Assembly (NCBI GenBank): GCA_023159155.1
Contig: JAJNNX010000030.1
Location: 496,001-560,000, forward strand
Direction of reading: 5' to 3'
Source of the DNA: Ustulina deusta
Taxonomy: Eukaryota; Ascomycota; Sordariomycetes; Xylariales; Xylariaceae
DNA: 64,000 nt
Positions 56,301 through 64,000 of the stretch are shown here, piece by piece. Within the stretch, counting starts at the first letter, position 1; every line of letters starts with the position of its first letter. The position numbers and the translations under genes were made by a program. The notes beneath the pieces were generated by a model, which was not told where the DNA came from, did not search any database, and saw only the letters and a program-made list of their open reading frames with translations.

Positions 56301-59064
56301 ATTTAAAAAATAAAATTATACTAGCTTTAAATATTAGTAATACTATATTTAATTGTTATAATATAACTTGTTTTATAAAACTAAATATTATTAAAGCTTT
56401 TTATTAATTATTGCTAACTTTAGAATTATGCTACTTTATTTTTTTCCGAACCTATAAAAAAATATTTTAATAAAAAGTTTTACTATTTGGTTTAAAAATA
56501 GGACTTATATAATAGCAAGTTTTTATTAACGTATAAATCTAAAAACTTTTAAATAAATTTATAAACATTTATACAAATAATATTTTAATCTATTTTAAAA
56601 CTAAAAAACAGCACTAGACCTATTATAAAAAAATAATCTACCGCTTATATTAAGCTAGGTACTAAAAAAATATTAAAAAGTCTTGTTTTAATATACTTAT
56701 TATTAATTACTTAAAAATAATTATAAAAACTAAAATAAAAATCAAGATTAACTTTACTAAAATCTAAACAATTTTAAATTAGGACTTTAATAATTTTAAA
56801 AGTACTAAATCAATTCGGTTGTTTTTTAAGCTCTATAACTATATTTATATATTTACCTACTATACTAGTAAAATAGCTATTTTTTTAAATTAACTATTAA
56901 AAAAGAACAAGCTATTTATAATAGGACCAGAACAAAAACAAACTTTCGAATATATAAAACTATTAATATATAAAGCCCTAGTTCTAGCCTTTTTTAGGCC
57001 CGGCCAACTAATATAAATAAAAATAAATGCTTTATATAACGCAATAAAAAAAGTTATTTAGCAATAATAAGAAAATATAACCTAAAAACTTATAAAATAC
57101 TTTTTTAAAATAATAATACTAACTAAGCAAGCTTATCTAATTTAAGACTAGGAACTTTTAGCAGTAGTACAAACTTTAGAATATTATTACTTAGAACTTC
57201 TAAAAACTAAATTCTTTGTAATAACTAATTATTAAGCTCTATTATACTTTTTAAATAAATAGATCTTATTAATATAATAAGTCTACTAAGCCAACTTTTT
57301 ATTAAACTTTAATATTATTTTTTAGTATTAATTAAAATAAAAAAACATAGTAGCTAATGCTTTATTAAAAAAAATAATAAAGCTTTTTATAATAAAAACT
57401 AAAAAAGCTAAAAAAAGAACAATAGTACTAGTTCTTTCTAACAAAATACTAAGTCCTATATTAATTATAGATATTTTGCCCAACACTTCCCAAAAAGCTA
57501 ACCTAATAAACCTAATTAAACAAAAAAACTAACTACAAAAACTAAAAAACAAAAATAAAAAACTATATATACTTAAGGTTACCTTAAATAAAACTATCTT
57601 TTTTTATATAGCCCTAATTTAAAAAGCTTATATGCCCCTAATTATTATATACTAAAACTAGCACAAAATAATTAAAATATTAAAACAAAAATACTACTAG
57701 CTTTACTTAAAATATAATTGTAAATAGTATATATATAATTACTATAACTATAAAAAAAATAAAATACTACAAAACAAAACTTCTGGCTTTTTTTATTTAT
57801 TGCTTATACTATTTGTAATATAGCAATATATAGTAGTAAATAGTAAAAATATATTACCTAACTAATAAGGTTATAACTATGTATAAATATTTATAAATAA
57901 GTTTAACTGCTTAATTATAACTTTACTTAGCAAAAAGACCAATACTGCAAAATTACTAGCTATACAATATTATAAGAGTTTATATAAATTTCTAAATATA
58001 CCGGACATATAAATATTAAATAATATAGGACTATTTATTTTTAAATTTATAGTAACAATTAATAATTTTATAAGTACTAAGCATTGCTTTAGTAGCGCTT
58101 ATTATTTTTAAACCCAAAAAATAGTAAAATTAACTAATTAAAAACTAGATTAATAACTCTATTTTTATATTAATAAATACTAAAACAACTAGAATATTTA
58201 CCTTTTTGCTTTAGACTTCGCATATAATTCTTTATAGTATTTATTAATTAATATATTACTACTAAAAGTAGCAATAGAAGTAAATATACAAAACTTTTTA
58301 ATAGTAGACCTTAATAAAGCAGTTATAAATTTTAATACTAAGCAATAAATATTTAAGTTAATCTATTAAACTTAAGATATTTAAAAAATGGCATATAAGG
58401 CTGCAACTTTTGTATAAAAATAATATAAGCTATAAACTAACAAAAAAAAACATTTAATAAACTTTAAAATAAAAAACAAAATCTTTTTAAAAAAAAAAAG
58501 TTTTGTAACGCAAGCACTAACTACTAGATTAAACTTGCAATTAGTTAGCCTTTTCGAAATCTTAAAAAAACAAAGATTTAGCTACGTTTTTAATTTGCTT
58601 AACTTTTATATAATAAAAAACCTATTTTATATTAACTAATTACAAAAAGTAAACAATAATCTTTTACTTTAGCAAATTTAATTACTACTTTTAGCCAAAA
58701 ATATTAATAGCAAAGCAGAATTTAAAATTAAACAAGTTAAACAATCAAAAATATATAAAAAAAATAAAGAACTATAATACTAAGTTATTTAAAAGGGCTG
58801 CAATCCTAATAACACCTAGTACGTAGCTTAAAATTTTAAAAACGCGCTAATCAAACTTAACCAATTCTATAAAACTTACAAAAAAGCCCCCGGACCCTTT
58901 ATAAAACTATAAGAATAAATATATATAGCAACAACCAACAAATTTACAAACAATTATAAAAATAATAATAAAACAGTACGCCATAGAAAGGCTATATAAA
59001 CCTGCTATTATTAGTAACCTCGAATTAAAACTATATTTAAACTTTTAGTTTTAGAAAAAAATAG

Positions 59065-59304
59065 TATAACAGTTAGTATAATCTTGGCAAAACTTGCAAG
59101 AACTCTAGACCTATAAAGCAATAAAATAAAAAGTCTACGCATAAATTAGCCCATACTTCTGTAGCTATACATATAGAATCTATATCTACTCACCCTATAA
59201 ACTCTGACTTCCTTCCTTCCTCCTTTCTTTTTTTTTTAGCTTAGAGTCTTCGCCCATAGTATTAATAAACTAGCTATAAAAGCTTTACTTGACTGAGCGT
59301 GGCA
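59065..59304 (+). repeat. Gypsy 3' LTR
   Basis: 240 bp aligned end to end with the 5' LTR. Here the inner (left) part is G-to-A mutated (the TGTGACGG start reads TATAACAG) while the outer end GAGCGTGGCA is preserved. It is followed by CCCTA. Confidence 0.92.
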
Positions 59305-59309
59305 CCCTA
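59305..59309. repeat. Target site duplication of inner element, right copy (CCCTA)
   Basis: Matches 53142-53146 exactly and directly follows the terminal CA. Confidence 0.9.
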
Positions 59310-62277
59310 TAAACTTATTATAGCTTATAAAAATATTTTTTAGTATACTAGCTTTATTAAAATAAAAGGACTTTATAGGGTAGGTTCCTTTAGAAAGTTT
59401 TTTTTTATAAAGTTTTGCTTATATTTTTTTTTTAATACAAGCTTTACAAAAGCAATATTTAGTTTAAAAAATAATACTTTTTATTATTATTATTAGTTTT
59501 TATATTTTTTTATTACTTGTATATCTAAATTATTTATGCTATACTTTTAAAATAAAGTCAACTAAATAAGCTTAAAAAGTAATATTAAAAGCAGCTACCT
59601 AAATAGTTTTATTTAACTAATTAATTATATATAGTCCGCTGGACTTCTTTGCTATTAAAAAAGTATGTTTTTTTATAGCTACTTAGGCCTTATTCCAATA
59701 AAACAAAAACTTTACTTTTTTCTTTACAAGTTAAAATATTAAAACTAGATTTATACCTATTTTAAAGCAATAAATAATATTATTAATAATAACTGTTTTA
59801 GTTCTTCTGTTTATAATAGCAGAAAATCTAGCAATACCTATCTATTCCAGAATAACTATAGTACTACTAATTCTATAAACTAGTAGCCCGTTATAAAATT
59901 AAAGTTTTATAAATAATAATCTATTATTAAAGTTAGTTTAGCTATAGCTACTATCTAAAATAATATAATTAATAATTTGTTTTATAAGTTTTGCTACTTT
60001 TAGCTTTAATATATTTAAAAAACTTATTTTTACTAAAGTTCTTTTAAAACTAAAGTCTAATAGGACTATAACTATTAGGCTTTATAATATTATAAGTAGT
60101 ACTTTTATTACTAATAAGCATTAATCTTTTTAATACCTAAATTTATTAAATATCTTATTAAAAATACCTGGTTTTTATTCCAATATTTTTTCTACTTTTT
60201 CTATATTATCCCGGGCAGCTAGAAATATTAGGTTTAAAAATCTTAGTAATAAAAATAGTAAAATATTATTAGTAAATAAAACAGCTATATTTATATTATT
60301 TAATATCTTTTGCCTTTTATTTAATATTTTTGCTTTTTATTAGTTAAAAACCAGGTCTAAGTTTATATAAAAATATTCTAAGGAGCTATAAGTTATAACT
60401 TTTCGGCTAGCAATAATATAATAAAAATAACTAGGTTTTTTTTTCTTTTTTGATTTTTTATTATTTTTACTATTATTATTACTATTATTATTATTATTGT
60501 TATAATTCCCCTTTTATTAATTTATAAATAGTATAGCTTTAGTAATATTTTAGCCGGCAATTTTTTTTATATATTCTTTTTGCTATGCTTTTATTAAAGC
60601 AAATTAAAAAATTGTTCTTTTTATAAGTTTTTTTTTTATAAGTTTTCTAATAGTAATAAAATAATTTATTTAAAAAAAACCTTATTATTAAAAAAGGTTT
60701 TTTAATAGTAAGGTTTTTTAGATCTAGATCTTTAAAATCGAAGCAAATACTATAAAATCTTATAGCAAAAGTTAAAACTGAGCTTTTGGTAGCTAGTAAG
60801 GTATTCTCTTATTTATATAATAAGTTTTAAAAAACTAAACTTCTAATTAGCCTAATTTTTTTATTAATCAGTTTTTATATATTAGCTACTATAACTTTTT
60901 TATTTTTGCTGTTAAACTTTATTTGTTATTTTATTAATAGTTTTTGGATATTTTTTTTATAATAGCTATAAATATAGCTTTTAACTTTTTATTAAGCAAT
61001 TTTCCAGGCTTTTTATACTTTATATAAATTAAAGCTTATTAATATATTAAGGATTTTGATTAGTTTATTTTTTTTTAATTCTTTAGGCAAAAAACCAGTA
61101 TATTTTATAATATATATATAGTTTTTTATTTATTTTTTAAACTTAAAATATTTAGCTAAAAAATTAAACATAATAATACTTTAAAAAATAGTTGCTTTAG
61201 AATTATTACTTATTTTAATAGTTATTATATTTTTTAAGTATTAGCTAATAAAATAAGTTATTTAAAATAAATTCTAATAAAATATTATCTAATAAGATTA
61301 AATTTAGCGTAAAGTTATTAAAGTTAAAATTAAATAATATTTCGATTATTTTAAATATAAGTTGTTTTAAAATAAAAATGCTAAATATATTAGATTTAAA
61401 TTCTAGTATAAATAATTAAATAATAACTTTAAGTCCAAACAGGTCTATTTTATTAATGTTTTCTAATATAAATATAAAAAAAACTTTATATAATAAAAGC
61501 AATAATAAAAAATTTAAAAGTATAGTTAATAAAAAAGGAGTTTTTAGCTAATAGTTATAATCCAAAAAGTTTTTATAAAAAAAATATATTTTCTGTTTGT
61601 TTTTAAGTTTTTATATAAAATATAAAAAGTTTTTTTTATTAAAGAATTAGTAATAAATTAGTAGAATAAATAGTTAAGTTCTAAAGTTATATCTTATAGT
61701 AATTTTTTAAGTATTTATAAATAAGCTTGGTTTAGAACTTAAATAAGTTTTTGATTTAGTTCTAAGTATCCAAAGCATTGTTTATTGTTTTTTTAGCTTA
61801 GTTTTAGCTAAATTTCTAATTATTAAAAGAATATTAGCTTGTTTAATATTTTAAATAATTTGTGCTTTTATATAACAAACATTAAAATAGATCAATTTTT
61901 TGTTTTTTATTAATAATTAATAATAAGCTGCAAATATTATCAATAATAATAATAATAATTATTAGGAATATAGGTATAGTAAAAGTTATTTGTTAGATTT
62001 AGTAAGTATGGTATATTTTATTAGTTATATAGTTAGTACATTAGGGCATCTATAGTAGGGTAGGTGGCTACTACTAAGGTATAGTATTCCTACTAAAGTG
62101 TTACTTTTAATATTACTATTGGTTTCTAGCTCAAATAAAAGTAACAGCAGCTATGTTTGAATGCTATAAAATAATTTAGATAATAATAAGTAAAGTGACA
62201 ATTATTATTAGTTAATTATAAGGGATAATTATAAAGTAATTAAGTATTATAGGTTGTAAGCTTCCGGGCTTATAACT

Positions 62278-62437
62278 AGTTGAAAATAAGTATATATAGT
62301 AGGTGTACAGTATTGTATTATATATTAAGGAACAAGTCTAGGTACTGTTGGATGAGGTGGTACCTCTACAATATATAGTGGATGCGTGTGGGGCGTAGTA
62401 CCCAGCCATCTTCTTTACCTGCCTCCCGATTTCCATA
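62278..62437. repeat. Outer element LTR, right copy (5' LTR of the minus-strand element)
   Basis: 160 bp, same length and boundaries as the left copy. Changes relative to the left copy lie near its inward (left) edge and are G-to-A. Just inside it, on the minus strand, the word GTTATAAGCCCGG could be a remnant of the tRNA primer-binding site, fitting minus orientation. Confidence 0.88.
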
Positions 62438-62442
62438 GACAG
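62438..62442. repeat. Target site duplication of outer element, right copy (GACAG)
   Basis: Matches 49230-49234. The shared word can be extended on the left to CCATAGACAG in both places, so part of the match may be chance overlap with the LTR end. Confidence 0.85.
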
Positions 62443-64000
62443 TAATATTGCCTAGGCACACCACCACCCACCTACCAAAGGCTACGACTTACTGAGCCTT
62501 CAAAGCACTGATTCACGTGAACCTTAAAGCCTCCCAAACCGCCACAGCCCGCTGTCAGGGGCTGGCTGATATTGTCAGTTTTCTTCTTGGGGCCCTTCTT
62601 CAGGCCTAAGATTCAACGTGAACCCTATCTATGCGGCATTCTTGCCGAAGAGTCATCGGACACCTTATTCGCGTCGGGCTTGTATTAAGGGGGAAGCCCA
62701 ACTCCTCGCGTAGATTGTCGTCACACCGAAGTCTGCATTTATTTCGCAGATGCCTTTGCGAGCGCCGATTCATCGTAGATTGGACCACGCCCCCGCTCCC
62801 TCCCGTTCCTGCTGAATCGGGATAGGCGTTTGGTTGTCGCGGAATTGAGCTTGGGAGCGAATGGACTGTCTTCTCGTAGGCGGATTGCGGGATGGGAATG
62901 CGATGAGCCTTGCAGCCCGGTTTCCCCTTCTTAAGGAATTGCTTCGCTGGTGGCAATGCCTTTTTTTTTTTCCCGGACCGATACTGCCAATCATGCTTAG
63001 ATGCGATATCCTATTCTGGCGCCTCACTACGGCTTCATCGGGGAGTTCCGAACAACTACGGGAATGGCCGGAAGATTTGACTTAAGCTAGATCCAACCTC
63101 GAGTCCGTGCAGTTATTGGAGCAGTTTACATACCTGTTTTGGACCCTTCGGAAGAGGAAATCACTTGGACTGTGCCAATATCTGATCGTTTGCGAAGGAG
63201 GGTTGTTGGCTGGCAAGTGCTGAGCGAAGTATGGGACCAAAGAGAAACTGGGATGGCTTCAGTTGTCAGTCAGTGTGTCAACAAATTGGCTTTGGGCGGA
63301 ATATCACAATGCTTTGTGGTCAAGCTTTTGGTGTTTGCACCGAAGTCGCGAAGCGAGATCAATGAGGCTTTCTCGGTCGAGGTTTCTCTCGTAAGGCCGA
63401 GTGGCTGATGATGTAGCGCTTAGAGCTGCCAATCACCAACGAGCGTCCGATGATGATTAAAAAAAGCCACGAGAGGTGGTTTTGGGTCGTCTCGACCGAC
63501 TTAGGTCTGAGGTTGCTGCGAAGGCTCTTGATGGCATGGTCAGCCGGTCCGCTAGACTGCCACTCAGTGGGGCGAGGAGAGACTCAGGTCGCAACAACGT
63601 TGCTGCGGATCAGGCTTCGCAGAAGGCTTCCTCCTCCTCTCGCCCACGTTTAGAATTTTCTACTCCGTAGCAAACAACTACCGTAACAGGGATTGATTGG
63701 ATCAATGATGACTGGGCTCGACGCCCTGAGATAGGACTCGGAGGGCTTACTATGTCGGTGGCTATTACTATCTATCTCGAATTTGTCTCAGATCCGGGGG
63801 TGTGACCTTTTGGCGGAGGTAAGCAGACTCGGTTGGTGTTGTTTCGCATAACCTTTCGTTGAGGCGAATGGTTGTAACGGCAGAATTACTACACGAATTA
63901 GGTACGTGGCAGTTTCTCTCCCTAATTATCTAGTCCATTTTCTTCTAATATACGGTGTAGATAGGTAGACCTTGAACAAATTGCCAACGTTGCGGGTGTA
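62443..64000. other. Right flank of the transposon island, no gene recognised
   Basis: Normal base composition. Frames up to 116 residues on both strands lack recognisable domains. No gene can be supported before the window end. Confidence 0.5.

Larger units (their letters stand above)
53147..59304 (+). mobile_element. RIP-decayed Ty3/Gypsy chromodomain retrotransposon (chromovirus-like)
   Basis: A 6158-bp element with 240-bp LTRs beginning TG and ending CA and a 5-bp target duplication. The plus strand gives gypsy pol pieces in order among many stops. A protease-like segment (NTRT where DTGA is expected) is near 55140-55200. A reverse transcriptase segment with SVLFIPKP is at about 56225-56260, and the catalytic box YTNNILIYFKT at about 56568-56600, where the family has YxDD. 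RNase H and integrase remnants follow. A C-terminal chromodomain-like stretch (KGCNPNNT, NFKNALIKLNQF) lies at about 58790-58880. A purine-rich tract (AGAAAAAAATAG, 59053-59064) abuts the right LTR as the polypurine primer, confirming plus orientation. The left 5' region (53.4-55 kb) should be gag. Confidence 0.92.
49235..62437 (-). mobile_element. RIP-decayed Ty1/Copia LTR retrotransposon, interrupted by a Gypsy element
   Basis: Terminal direct repeats of exactly 160 bp each (49235-49394, 62278-62437) are flanked by GACAG on both sides. The minus strand translates, with many stops, to Copia pol pieces in order. An integrase piece DFIGRVWA is immediately left of the inserted element (about 53125-53140), and further left an integrase segment resembles NAKRFIRTLKDI. 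Next is the reverse transcriptase start around 51700-51620 (VYKLNKAFYSLK, family motif LYGLKQAPR), and then the catalytic box YINNLL near 51505-51525, where the family has YxDD. RNase H pieces continue to about 50.9 kb. Excluding the insert the element is about 7.0 kb. All coding frames are destroyed by C-to-T and G-to-A changes. Confidence 0.9.

Noticed and set aside
49395..62277. Centromere core or AT-rich isochore without transposon origin
   Set aside because: Two LTR pairs, target duplications and ordered pol remnants explain the block; nothing points to a centromere specifically.

Overview
The window looks like a nuclear scaffold segment from a filamentous ascomycete. Introns are short (about 48-85 nt, with CTAAC/CTAAT-type branch sites), ordinary sequence has balanced base composition, and a 13-kb AT-saturated block carries repeat-induced-point-mutation (RIP) type decay. 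The gene set (CAF-1 large subunit, class II eIF4E, Yop1, RFX1, Hom3 aspartokinase, KIN17, Sec16) and the protein style suggest Sordariomycetes, possibly Hypocreales; the order is an inference.

Layout from left to right. 1.2-3.1 kb: chromatin assembly factor 1 large subunit (+). 6.2-7.4 kb: class II eIF4E (-). 9.8-10.6 kb: a decayed F-box-like gene (-). 12.6-13.4 kb: Yop1 (-, five exons). 15.4-17.9 kb: RFX1 transcription factor (+). 19.3-20.0 kb: NAD(P)-binding SDR-like protein (-). 20.7-22.7 kb: a wrecked secondary-metabolite-like block, with an NRPS remnant (-) flanked by two FAD-monooxygenase remnants (+). 22.7-27.6 kb: nearly empty, with one perfect 17-bp hairpin. 27.6-29.5 kb: aspartokinase (+, six exons). 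30.1-30.5 kb: small conserved-looking protein (+). 31.1-33.0 kb: saccharopine/sarcosine-oxidase-like flavoprotein (+, five exons). 35.1-36.1 kb: KIN17 (+). 36.8-38.0 kb: DAO-family flavoprotein pseudogene (+). 39.0-44.8 kb: Sec16 (+). 46.2-46.6 and 47.8-48.2 kb: two small proteins (+) that align with each other and that I cannot assign to a known family.

49.2-62.4 kb: a nested transposon island. A Ty1/Copia element (coding on -) has 160-bp terminal direct repeats and a 5-bp target duplication, GACAG. A Ty3/Gypsy chromodomain element (coding on +) with 240-bp TG...CA LTRs is inserted in its integrase region, with target duplication CCCTA. Both are dead: frames are full of stops and both reverse transcriptases have lost the YxDD aspartates. 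62.4-64 kb: unmutated flank with no recognisable gene.

The intact genes are unrelated housekeeping functions (chromatin, translation, ER shape and ER export, amino-acid synthesis, DNA repair, transcription) and do not form an operon or cluster. The accessory material is dead or unassigned: pseudogenes, tandemly duplicated upstream sequences, the RIP-type island, and the unassigned paralog pair beside it. The points most worth a second look are that paralog pair, the strand-polarised mutation pattern of the nested elements with a mutation-spared window at their junction, and the collapsed NRPS block.
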